Virus record (IMG/VR): IMGVR_UViG_3300042398_000195 | Location: 1-37,568 of that record | Length of the DNA stretch: 37,568 nucleotides | Source of the DNA: a virus | Strand: one strand, 5' to 3' | Part shown: positions 31,644 to 37,396 of the stretch, one piece after another | Numbering within the stretch: position 1 is the stretch's first letter | Layout: the number at the start of each line of letters is the position of its first letter | Notes under the pieces: model-generated | What the model saw: the letters and a program-made list of their open reading frames with translations, nothing else | Databases searched by the model: none | Told to the model about the DNA's origin: nothing | Made by a program: the position numbers and the translations under genes

Positions 31644-31865
31644 ATGGAAATCAACGGCGAGAAAGTTATCGGTTACGACCGCATTGCTGACCGAGGTCTA
31701 ATCATCTACACGCAGTCTGTCAATCATGCAATGGGTGATTGCACTCATGTTCGTATGGCGTTTGCTACCAAGCAGGAATGCGATGAGATGGTGTGGATTG
31801 CACGCAGAGAGTGGAAGAAGCACATTGCAGGATTGCGTGAGGGTTACCGAACCATTGTCAAATGA
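31644..31865 (+). CDS. small protein whose stop codon lies in ribozyme 2 (73 aa)
   Basis: A small alpha/beta protein (MEINGEKVIGYDRIADRGLI, MAFATKQECDEMVWIARREW, then a basic end) that I do not recognise. A GGGAG ribosome site stands about ten bases before ATG 31644. Its stop codon TGA (31863-31865) is part of the first stem II strand (TGAC) of hammerhead ribozyme 2. Ribosomes finishing this gene would therefore unfold the ribozyme, so translation and self-cleavage may compete. Confidence 0.7.
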   Translation: MEINGEKVIGYDRIADRGLIIYTQSVNHAMGDCTHVRMAFATKQECDEMVWIARREWKKHIAGLREGYRTIVK

Positions 31866-31913
31866 CGAAACGCCTTCGGGCGTCTACGGATAAATGTCCG
31901 TACTGACGAGTCA
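31863..31913 (+). ncRNA. type II hammerhead ribozyme 2
   Basis: A complete second copy with different stems. Stem II strand TGAC (31863-31866), core GAAA (31867-31870), stem III CGCC-TTCG-GGCG (31871-31882) with an ultrastable TTCG loop, cleavage triplet GTC with C at 31884, stem I TACGGA-TAAATG-TCCGTA (31885-31902), core CTGACGA (31903-31909), stem II partner GTCA (31910-31913). Stem sequences differ from ribozyme 1 while pairing is kept (compensatory change), strong evidence of function. Predicted cleavage after C31884 is 49 bases before ATG 31934, the same geometry as ribozyme 1. Confidence 0.93.
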
Positions 31914-31933
31914 GAAAACAAAAGGAAATAACA

Positions 31934-32107
31934 ATGACTACATCTGAAATGCTTGAGCAACTTGAAATCGAAATGTTTGGTTTCGCTAGTGCAGGCAAGT
32001 GGGCAGACAACCTTGCTGATGAGCAGGAGTTTCTTGCTGAACTTGCTGAGTACGAGTTCGCTCGTGCATCATCACGCACCGGAATCAAGGCTGACCGTAT
32101 CGCCTAG
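31934..32107 (+). CDS. small acidic protein after ribozyme 2 (57 aa)
   Basis: ATG 31934 to TAG 32105-32107 gives 57 residues, mostly Glu/Ala/Leu helix (SEMLEQLEIEMFGFASAGKW, DEQEFLAELAEYEFARASSR) with a basic tail. I do not recognise it. AAAAGGA stands about eight bases before the ATG, in the leader that follows ribozyme 2. That leader resembles the one after ribozyme 1 (an AAACAAAGGA-type stretch), so ribozyme plus leader may have been duplicated as a unit. Confidence 0.65.
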   Translation: MTTSEMLEQLEIEMFGFASAGKWADNLADEQEFLAELAEYEFARASSRTGIKADRIA

Positions 32108-32137
32108 ATAGTTCCTGTCGGGTACAAGTGCATCAGC

Positions 32138-32159
32138 ATCTCCCCATGCTTGGGGAGTT
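32138..32159 (+). repeat. 22-nt palindrome repeat, copy 3
   Basis: ATCTCCCCA with TGCT loop and TGGGGAGTT, an eight- to nine-base-pair stem in the 105-base gap between the 57-residue gene and the next gene. It is followed directly by a second hairpin that covers the next ribosome site. Confidence 0.85.
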
Positions 32160-32165
32160 GTTGGT

Positions 32166-32207
32166 GCCCTTGCTACTCAATAGAAATGTTGAGTTCACAG
32201 AAAGGGC
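32166..32207 (+). promoter_or_regulatory. stem-loop sequestering the ribosome site of the 81-aa gene
   Basis: Two nested stems: GCCCTT (32166-32171) with AAGGGC (32202-32207), and inside it ACTCAA (32175-32180) with TTGAGT (32189-32194). The outer 3' strand is the AAAGGG Shine-Dalgarno stretch of the gene starting at ATG 32213, so folding would mask it. It may be a translational switch responding to temperature, protein or RNA context. Confidence 0.55.
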
Positions 32208-32212
32208 TAACC

Positions 32213-32458
32213 ATGCCTACTACATCATTATCCATCAACGGTGTTCCGTACACTGACACTCAGAACTTCCTTGCGGAGTTCAATCGTGTCATTGCTCGTG
32301 ATACCGACAACATTGAATCAATCCTTTATGACTGGGCTGATTTGGAAGAAGCAGGCACAGATGAGTACGAGTCGTATCTTCATTGGGAGGCTGTGCGTGT
32401 TCCTAAGTATGACTCTTCTCATGTTGTTGAGCGTCGTGTTTCTAAGGAGGCAAAGTAA
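32213..32458 (+). CDS. small acidic hypothetical protein (81 aa)
   Basis: ATG 32213 is chosen over an in-frame start at 32150 because of the AAAGGG ribosome site and because the upstream part is structured RNA. The protein is acidic (NFLAEFNRVIARDTDNIESI, then LYDWADLEEAGTDEYESYLH) with a basic C-terminal tail (VVERRVSKEAK). Some resemblance in composition to the 99-residue protein next door is visible, but I know no family. Its stop overlaps the next start as TAATG. Confidence 0.67.
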   Translation: MPTTSLSINGVPYTDTQNFLAEFNRVIARDTDNIESILYDWADLEEAGTDEYESYLHWEAVRVPKYDSSHVVERRVSKEAK

Positions 32459-32757
32459 TGCCGTACTCACTTGATTACAACGAACGCATTGCGTTAGCCA
32501 GTGCTATGAAACTTGTGTTGTCTGAGTACGACACAATGACACCGCCTGAAATTGTTGTGGAGGAAATATACGCTGCAAATACTCTCAGCTTTTTAGCATG
32601 GAAGCCGTTTGAGGATTACAGCAGTGAGGACTTGTACAATTTGATTTGGCAATTCCAAGAAACCATTTACGAAGCAATGTGTGCCAGCGATTTCAATCAA
32701 GGCATTCGTAGCGAGTTCAAAGCAACATCTTTATACAAGAGAATGGAGGACATCTAA
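32458..32757 (+). CDS. small acidic hypothetical protein (99 aa)
   Basis: I do not recognise this protein. It is acidic and helical with many Tyr and Trp residues (NERIALASAMKLVLSEYDTM; SFLAWKPFEDYSSEDLYNLI). Start and stop are in TAATG overlaps with neighbours, and GGAGG of the upstream gene serves as ribosome site. The row of small acidic proteins here is typical of phage host-takeover genes, such as inhibitors of host enzymes, but that is an inference from context. Confidence 0.68.
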   Translation: MPYSLDYNERIALASAMKLVLSEYDTMTPPEIVVEEIYAANTLSFLAWKPFEDYSSEDLYNLIWQFQETIYEAMCASDFNQGIRSEFKATSLYKRMEDI

Positions 32758-32969
32758 TGGATAAGCGTACTGAGTTGTATTTGCGTTTCGTAGTGCCGGC
32801 GAAGTATCGGATGCGTAAGCGTGTGACATGGTGGCTTGAGAATGCCATTGACCGTCTTGACATTGAGCGTTGCCATCGTTATGACAATGCTGTTACTTTC
32901 CGCCAGTTCATTACTGATGATGAACTCTATACTTTTGACACCGACAACGATTTCTTTGAGGAGAACTAA
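32757..32969 (+). CDS. small hypothetical protein (70 aa)
   Basis: Basic first half (LRFVVPAKYRMRKRVTWWLE) and acidic second half (FITDDELYTFDTDNDFFEEN). I do not know a family. It is translated from a TAATG overlap with the gene before and GGAGG (32744-32748) as ribosome site, and the next gene starts directly after its stop. The split charge suggests a protein-binding or nucleic-acid mimic role at most as a hypothesis. Confidence 0.66.
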   Translation: MDKRTELYLRFVVPAKYRMRKRVTWWLENAIDRLDIERCHRYDNAVTFRQFITDDELYTFDTDNDFFEEN

Positions 32970-33191
32970 ATGAAGCCTGACAACAACATCGACCGTGTAG
33001 CAACCAAAGCACGCAACGCTGGTGCGTTGCTGTATTGGCAAGCAATCAACACGAACACCAATCACCGCACATTCGTAGACGAGGTAGACTTGCCTATGTT
33101 TGAGCGTGAGAACAATGTCGGCATGACATGGTTATTGACACCCGTCCTTGACCTGTCTCTCGTAGATGTGAACGGCAATCACCGTTCATAA
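32970..33191 (+). CDS. small hypothetical protein (73 aa)
   Basis: A neutral alpha/beta protein (IDRVATKARNAGALLYWQAI; FVDEVDLPMFERENNVGMTW) that I do not recognise. It starts directly after the previous stop with GAGGAG before it and ends one base inside palindrome copy 4, so the hairpin begins exactly at its 3' end. This closes the run of small genes before the amidoligase. Confidence 0.66.
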   Translation: MKPDNNIDRVATKARNAGALLYWQAINTNTNHRTFVDEVDLPMFERENNVGMTWLLTPVLDLSLVDVNGNHRS

Positions 33192-33212
33192 ACTCCCCAT
33201 GCTTGGGGAGTT
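33191..33212 (+). repeat. 22-nt palindrome repeat, copy 4
   Basis: A perfect nine-base-pair stem AACTCCCCA / TGGGGAGTT with a TGCT loop begins at the stop codon of the 73-residue gene and lies 36 bases before ATG 33248 of the amidoligase. It separates the small-gene run from the amidoligase/amidotransferase pair, as a boundary hairpin would. Confidence 0.85.
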
Positions 33213-33247
33213 ACCAATAAACCAACAACAAAACAAAGGAGTCAGCA

Positions 33248-34405
33248 ATGACAAACATCAATGAAAACCCAGTCAACGAAGAGCCCGAAGATGAAGAACC
33301 GCAAGAGGTCGAATGTTCGTGGTGCTGTGAGGCATACCCCGAAGACGAGATGCATGACATCACATACCAGCGCTATGGTCTGCGTCGTCATGAAGTCACA
33401 ATCAACTTGTGCGAATCATGTCACGACTGCATGTACACATGCAACGACTGCGGTACTGCATACAACGGCGACAACGAAGGCGTATGCATTGACGACTGGA
33501 ACGGCGTGTCTGTGTGTGGCAGTTGCGAAGACAACTACGAACACTGCTACGAACACGACCGCTACTACAACACCAACGACAGTTGCGAAAGTTGTGACGA
33601 GATGGGTTCACGCTTGATTAACGATTACTCGTTCCGTCCTGCACCAATCTTCCACTTCGTTCGCTCAGGTGTTACCGACTTGAGTGGCGTATCTAATCCT
33701 TTCAAGACTGTGACTGGTTTTGAGTTGGAGATGGAAGCAGTTGATTGCGACGCCAGCGATGGTGCTGAACTTGCCAACGACCTGTACGGCGAGTGGTGCT
33801 ACCTCAAGCATGACGGCTCATTGTCCAATGGTTTCGAGATGGTCTCTCACCCATTGTCTCATGAGTTCATTGCAGAGAAGTTCCCATGGCAACGACTCAA
33901 AGAGTTGTCACAACTTGGTATGCGTTCTGCCAACACTCGTACTTGTGGATTGCATGTTCACATCAACAAGGACTTCTTCGGCAAGAACCCAACCACGATG
34001 TACCGCTTCATGTCAATGTTCTATCGCAACAGTGAGCAGTGGAAGAAGATTGCTGGTCGCAGTCACTCCACATACGCTGACTGGTCTGAGTACGAACTCA
34101 CACGCATGCTTGAGTACACCAAGGGTCTCAGCCTTGGCTCTCATGTCCGCAACAACGACCGTTATGTTGCACTCAACCTACAGAACCGCAACACGATTGA
34201 GTTGCGTTTCTTCAAGGGTACATTGCGACCTGAAACATTCGTTGCACGACTTGAGGCTGCTCACGCTGTTGCTGAGTATGCATACGCCACTCGCAACTCT
34301 GTCTCTATCAAAGCAGCCCACGACTGGGATAGGTTCCGTGAATGGACTATCCAACAAAAAACATACACAAACTTCAATACATACGCAGATGCAAAGGGGG
34401 TCTGA
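33248..34405 (+). CDS. amidoligase (COOH-NH2 ligase) with N-terminal zinc fingers (385 aa)
   Basis: Residues about 23-118 carry some 15 cysteines in CxxC-type pairs (CSWCCE, CESCHDC, CNDCG, CGSC, CESC), one or more zinc ribbons or treble clefs. From about 155 the amidoligase pattern described in phage and bacterial operons follows: GFELEMEAVD (157-166), DGSLSNGFEMVSHPL (189-203), CGLHVHI (233-239) and RYVALNLQNRNTIELRFFKG (305-324). The family has a glutamine-synthetase/GCS-like fold and joins a carboxyl group to an amine using ATP. Target and substrate are unknown. AAAGGAG precedes ATG 33248. The next gene is a glutamine amidotransferase that could supply ammonia or an amine. Confidence 0.8.
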   Translation: MTNINENPVNEEPEDEEPQEVECSWCCEAYPEDEMHDITYQRYGLRRHEVTINLCESCHDCMYTCNDCGTAYNGDNEGVCIDDWNGVSVCGSCEDNYEHCYEHDRYYNTNDSCESCDEMGSRLINDYSFRPAPIFHFVRSGVTDLSGVSNPFKTVTGFELEMEAVDCDASDGAELANDLYGEWCYLKHDGSLSNGFEMVSHPLSHEFIAEKFPWQRLKELSQLGMRSANTRTCGLHVHINKDFFGKNPTTMYRFMSMFYRNSEQWKKIAGRSHSTYADWSEYELTRMLEYTKGLSLGSHVRNNDRYVALNLQNRNTIELRFFKGTLRPETFVARLEAAHAVAEYAYATRNSVSIKAAHDWDRFREWTIQQKTYTNFNTYADAKGV

Positions 34406-34408
34406 GCA

Positions 34409-35344
34409 ATGTGCTTACTGACTTTTATTCCTGAATACACAACACCAAAAATCGAAGACTTGACCAATGGTGCCTACAACAATCCGGACGGTTTCGGCTT
34501 CGCTGTTCATGCTGGTACATCCATCATTCACAACAGCGGTCTTAACTTCAACCAAATCCTTGACGAGTTCATGGCTGTGCGTGCTAAGCATAGTGGACCA
34601 GCGTTGTTCCACTCTCGCATCACAACGCATGGTGGTACCTCGCTTGACAACTGTCATCCATTCCAAGTTGGTCGTGACACTCAAACTGTTATGGCACACA
34701 ACGGCATGCTTCCTATCAACGCCAAGAACGGCAAGTCAGATACTCGTATCTATGCTGAGGAGATGATTCCACAGATGGGTGGCTCTACCATTCTCAACAG
34801 CAAGAAGATGCGCAAGAACATGGCTAAGTTCGCTCGTGGTTCCAAGCTTGTGTTCCTGTCTGCTAACCCTGATGTGCAGAATGATTTCACTATCATCAAC
34901 GAGAAGGACGGACACTATGACGCCGATGGTGTTTGGTGGTCAAACAACAGTTACACCTATGCTCGCTATTCGTACAGCGGTTCAGGTATGTACACCAGTG
35001 GTTGGACTAAGAAGACTGACGCCGAGATTTATGTGCCTCGTGACTATTACGACTCACCAAGCAAGGTCATCGACTGCTCTTATGTAGATGCCGACGGCAA
35101 CGAAGTGTGGGGCGAGTTGTGGACATGTGCGCACTGTGACTATCAGGAGTACTACGACGACATGAACATCGACCTTGCCGACCTGTGTCCGCAATGTGAT
35201 GCGTGCTGGTTCTGTGAGTCTGAGCGTCTGCTGTGCACCTGCTACGAACCACAGTCCAATGTCATTGACGAGTTTGAGAACGACCGACTTGTGCCTGCTG
35301 CTTTACAGCGTGGTAACTATGACGGTGTAATTGACTTCTTCTAA
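34409..35344 (+). CDS. class II glutamine amidotransferase-like protein with Cys-rich tail (311 aa)
   Basis: Cys2 directly after Met is the N-terminal nucleophile of class II (Ntn-type) glutamine amidotransferases after Met removal. Further family positions follow: NPDGFGFAV (25-33), HSRITTHG (68-75), NCHPF (81-85), MAHNGML (95-101) and SDTRI (110-114). Residues 1-155 are the amidotransferase domain. A C-terminal tail (about 238-280) has eight cysteines (C240, C243, C260, C263, C266, C269, C276, C278), a second zinc-binding region like that of the partner. It probably splits glutamine to pass ammonia to, or acts with, the amidoligase three bases upstream. Confidence 0.82.
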   Translation: MCLLTFIPEYTTPKIEDLTNGAYNNPDGFGFAVHAGTSIIHNSGLNFNQILDEFMAVRAKHSGPALFHSRITTHGGTSLDNCHPFQVGRDTQTVMAHNGMLPINAKNGKSDTRIYAEEMIPQMGGSTILNSKKMRKNMAKFARGSKLVFLSANPDVQNDFTIINEKDGHYDADGVWWSNNSYTYARYSYSGSGMYTSGWTKKTDAEIYVPRDYYDSPSKVIDCSYVDADGNEVWGELWTCAHCDYQEYYDDMNIDLADLCPQCDACWFCESERLLCTCYEPQSNVIDEFENDRLVPAALQRGNYDGVIDFF

Positions 35345-36147
35345 TGCCACACACAAGACCACATGTAGCACCGCTTCAGTATGACTCCGATGGTTTGCCC
35401 ATCGTCATCAACACAGCAACCGACTACACCCGTACTCTAATGGCTCGTGCTAGGGCAATGCGTGAACGCAATCCAAACTGGTACGACATGACCGTAGAAC
35501 AAATCGGTACAGAACTAACACAACCAACACAACAGGAGACACCAATGACAACAGATGCAACACCAACACCAGTACCAACAGTCAAGCATGAAGCAATGAT
35601 TATTCTTCATGTGCGCTACGACATGCTCACCAATGATGAGTGGGCTGCAAACAACGCTGCAGAACGAATGGCTCACTTCATGTCCGAGGAACTGCGCAAC
35701 AGCGTCTACAACAAGCCCGAACTCACAATCCAAAGCACAGTAAGTGACTACAAACTTACATACAGCGGTATCAACCAGTACAAGACTGCTATTGCCAGTG
35801 AGCATCGTCGTCGTCCTAATGTGTGGCTTACTGGTCGCCTTGAGTCAATGACTGAGGCTCTGTCTAACTGGGCTAACTCATGGCGTGCAGTCAGAAGCAA
35901 CAACAGCCTGTACGACACCTGTCGTCATCTCGATACTGACGGGCGTGATAACGGTCATGTGATGCTTCCGATGTTGCCACACGCAACCATGCGCCGTGTG
36001 ATTGACGAGGCACGCACAAACATGGACAGCGCCCGTAACGACGACTTCGCTAATGCTGTTCGCCAGTCTGCTATCACCATGATGGACGGGTTGTTTGAGG
36101 ACGGTCTGCCTATCACCCACGTCAACACACGGGTAGAACCGTTCTAA
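35344..36147 (+). CDS. hypothetical protein coupled to amidotransferase (267 aa)
   Basis: A TAATG overlap joins it to the amidotransferase gene. Residues 1-50 are basic (PHTRPHVAPLQYDSDGLPIV; MARARAMRERN). A Thr/Pro/Gln linker (about 55-80, TQPTQQETPMTTDATPTP) follows, then a mixed alpha/beta part with helices (ITMMDGLFED). I see no known domain. An internal ATG at residue 68 (35545) with GGAG before it could make a shorter product that omits the basic part. Genomic coupling suggests a third partner of the amidoligase system, as substrate, target recognition or regulator. Confidence 0.66.
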   Translation: MPHTRPHVAPLQYDSDGLPIVINTATDYTRTLMARARAMRERNPNWYDMTVEQIGTELTQPTQQETPMTTDATPTPVPTVKHEAMIILHVRYDMLTNDEWAANNAAERMAHFMSEELRNSVYNKPELTIQSTVSDYKLTYSGINQYKTAIASEHRRRPNVWLTGRLESMTEALSNWANSWRAVRSNNSLYDTCRHLDTDGRDNGHVMLPMLPHATMRRVIDEARTNMDSARNDDFANAVRQSAITMMDGLFEDGLPITHVNTRVEPF

Positions 36148-36150
36148 TTC

Positions 36151-36170
36151 CCCAGTCAACCCCAGTCAAC
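36151..36170 (+). repeat. tandem CCCAGTCAAC repeat
   Basis: Two exact adjacent copies of CCCAGTCAAC lie in the 41-base gap before ATG 36189. A related CCAGTCAACC occurs at 36455-36464 next to palindrome copy 5. The purpose is unknown: a protein-binding repeat or replication slippage are both possible. Confidence 0.5.
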
Positions 36171-36188
36171 ACAAAGTAAGGTATTACA

Positions 36189-36407
36189 ATGACACCACAA
36201 ATCTACACAGAACTATCCTTTGACGAACTTCGTGCCGTCATGAAGTCGCTCAGCATCGGCTGTGACCAACTATCAAAGAAACTTGATAGACTTACATCAA
36301 CCAAATACCACACCGACGTTCAGGAGGAACTCATGATTCTTATGTCAGCCAACAACAAGTTTGGACACTCTATGTCTAGGGCATTAAGTGAGATGCCGGA
36401 TGCTTAG
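36189..36407 (+). CDS. small helical hypothetical protein (72 aa)
   Basis: A helical protein (SFDELRAVMKSLSIGCDQLS, KKLDRLTSTKYHTDVQEELM, ILMSANNKFGHSMSRALSEM) with one Cys and no membrane part. I do not recognise it. TAAGG stands about ten bases before the ATG. The stop TAG overlaps the start region of the Rpf-like gene. Direct repeats precede it. Confidence 0.64.
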   Translation: MTPQIYTELSFDELRAVMKSLSIGCDQLSKKLDRLTSTKYHTDVQEELMILMSANNKFGHSMSRALSEMPDA

Positions 36408-36951
36408 AATACTTCTGTCATCTCTCGCTGTAATCAGTGTACACCTAAACCAAACCAGTCAACCAAACTCCCCAAGCGTGGGGAGTTCCACAACAACACA
36501 GGAACCAAATGCCGAAACATCTACTGACATACTTACCATTGCAACAACGACAAGCACTACCAGTACCACAGTACGACCGCAGACCGAGCCAAATGCGTGG
36601 CCGATGGAATGGCTCGCTACGCTACGGACTCCAAAGGATTCATATTGGGATTCTGTTGCTCAGTGTGAGACTGGAAGCAATTGGCAAGACCTTGGCATGT
36701 GGGGTGGCGGACTTGGTATCTACGTACCCACTTGGAGGGCGTTCGGTGGCAGACAGTTCGCAGGACGGGCTCAAGGCGCTACACGAGAAGAGCAAATTCT
36801 TGTAGCCAACCGCATCGCCTTGCATGGCTACCTACGGCAGGACGGGGTATTCCAACAGCCAGTTGGATTCCTCGGCTGGGGCTGTATCAGAAACAACAAA
36901 CATCTAAAACCTACGGTGCCGACACCTTGGTCGGCTTGGAGAAACAAATGA
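36400..36951 (+). CDS. secreted Rpf-like (transglycosylase-fold) muralytic protein (183 aa)
   Basis: Residues 1-16 (MLRILLSSLAVISVHL) form a signal-peptide-like or anchor segment. A Thr/Ser/Pro linker (about 20-65) follows, then an Rpf-type lysozyme-fold domain (about 83-138): YWDSVAQCETGSNWQ with E90 at the catalytic Glu position, MWGGGLGIYVPTWRAFGG, and ATREEQILVANRIA. Rpf domains cleave peptidoglycan glycan strands and are characteristic of actinobacteria and their phages. The start may be ATG 36400 or the upstream GTG 36388. Palindrome copy 5 is inside the coding region (residues 23-30). Exported wall cutting might help host-wall remodelling, lysis or superinfection control. Confidence 0.78.
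   Translation: MLRILLSSLAVISVHLNQTSQPNSPSVGSSTTTQEPNAETSTDILTIATTTSTTSTTVRPQTEPNAWPMEWLATLRTPKDSYWDSVAQCETGSNWQDLGMWGGGLGIYVPTWRAFGGRQFAGRAQGATREEQILVANRIALHGYLRQDGVFQQPVGFLGWGCIRNNKHLKPTVPTPWSAWRNK
36466..36487 (+). repeat. 22-nt palindrome repeat, copy 5 (inside coding sequence)
   Basis: AACTCCCCA / TGGGGAGTT with an AGCG loop, the same nine-base stem as copies 1 and 4. Unlike the others it lies inside a gene, encoding residues 23-30 (NSPSVGSS) in the linker of the Rpf-like protein. Read as RNA it would fold within the message, so it may act at the RNA level there. Confidence 0.85.
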
Positions 36952-37136
36952 ACCACACAGAAGAAATCATCAAAGCATCACTCGTTGTCAGCAACCTGTT
37001 GGGTGACGCACTAGACCGCTGGGGAGACAACATGGAAGAGTCAGAAACAATCTACGACGCTATGGATGCCTTGTGGTACGCCATTGAGGCGTACAAGGTC
37101 GCCACAGCCCACGAGAGGCTGGTAGCCAATGGCTAA
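36948..37136 (+). CDS. small acidic helical protein (62 aa)
   Basis: ATG 36948 overlaps the Rpf-like stop as ATGA, and the end overlaps the next ATG (37129). The protein is an acidic helical one (EEIIKASLVVSNLLGDALDR, ETIYDAMDALWYAIEAYKVA) that I do not recognise. A longer in-frame start at 36681 would lie wholly within the Rpf gene and is rejected. GGAGAAACAA upstream can serve as ribosome site. Confidence 0.65.
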   Translation: MNHTEEIIKASLVVSNLLGDALDRWGDNMEESETIYDAMDALWYAIEAYKVATAHERLVANG

Positions 37137-37257
37137 AGCCAAGAACCGTTGGGTCTGCCCCAAATGCGGTAACGCCTTTGAGACCGACCTAGAACTGAAA
37201 GAGCCACCAACCTGTTATGGGCACAACGGCAAGACCTACAAAATGGTCAAGCGTTGA
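37129..37257 (+). CDS. small zinc-ribbon-like protein (42 aa)
   Basis: ATG 37129 to TGA 37255-37257 encodes 42 basic residues with CPKC (10-13) and CYGH (29-32), a compact CxxC...CxxH zinc-binding pattern with a 15-residue spacer. It starts eight bases inside the preceding gene. The intact motif and coupling support it. As with several other small CxxC proteins of this phage, the function is unknown, and nucleic-acid or protein contact is the usual role for such ribbons. Confidence 0.62.
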   Translation: MAKAKNRWVCPKCGNAFETDLELKEPPTCYGHNGKTYKMVKR

Positions 37258-37335
37258 CAGGTTCCCAACCCACCCTGTTAGTCTTACGACCGCAGGGGAG
37301 GGGGACAACAGGGGGTGGGGTCACAAGACCAAGAA

Positions 37336-37360
37336 GCGCACCGCCCAGCAGGGCGTGCGC
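37336..37360 (+). other. GC-rich hairpin in intergenic gap
   Basis: GCGCA (37336-37340) pairs with TGCGC (37356-37360), and CGCCC (37342-37346) with GGGCG (37351-37355), separated by one bulged C and an AGCA loop. It lies in the 139-base gap between the zinc-ribbon gene and the last partial gene. No U-run follows. It could be a terminator or leader structure. Confidence 0.5.
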
Positions 37361-37396
37361 ACCTGAACCAGTAAGCAGATACATGACAAGGAGAAC

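Noticed and set aside
32108-32165. Possible third hammerhead ribozyme in the next intergenic gap
   Set aside because: No CUGANGA or GAAA core is present. Only the palindrome and the ribosome-site hairpin explain this gap.
30845-36487. Five similar palindromes as a CRISPR array
   Set aside because: Copies are spaced hundreds to thousands of bases apart with genes between, no uniform spacers and no cas set. The partial Cas4-like fragment is a phage recombination nuclease by context.
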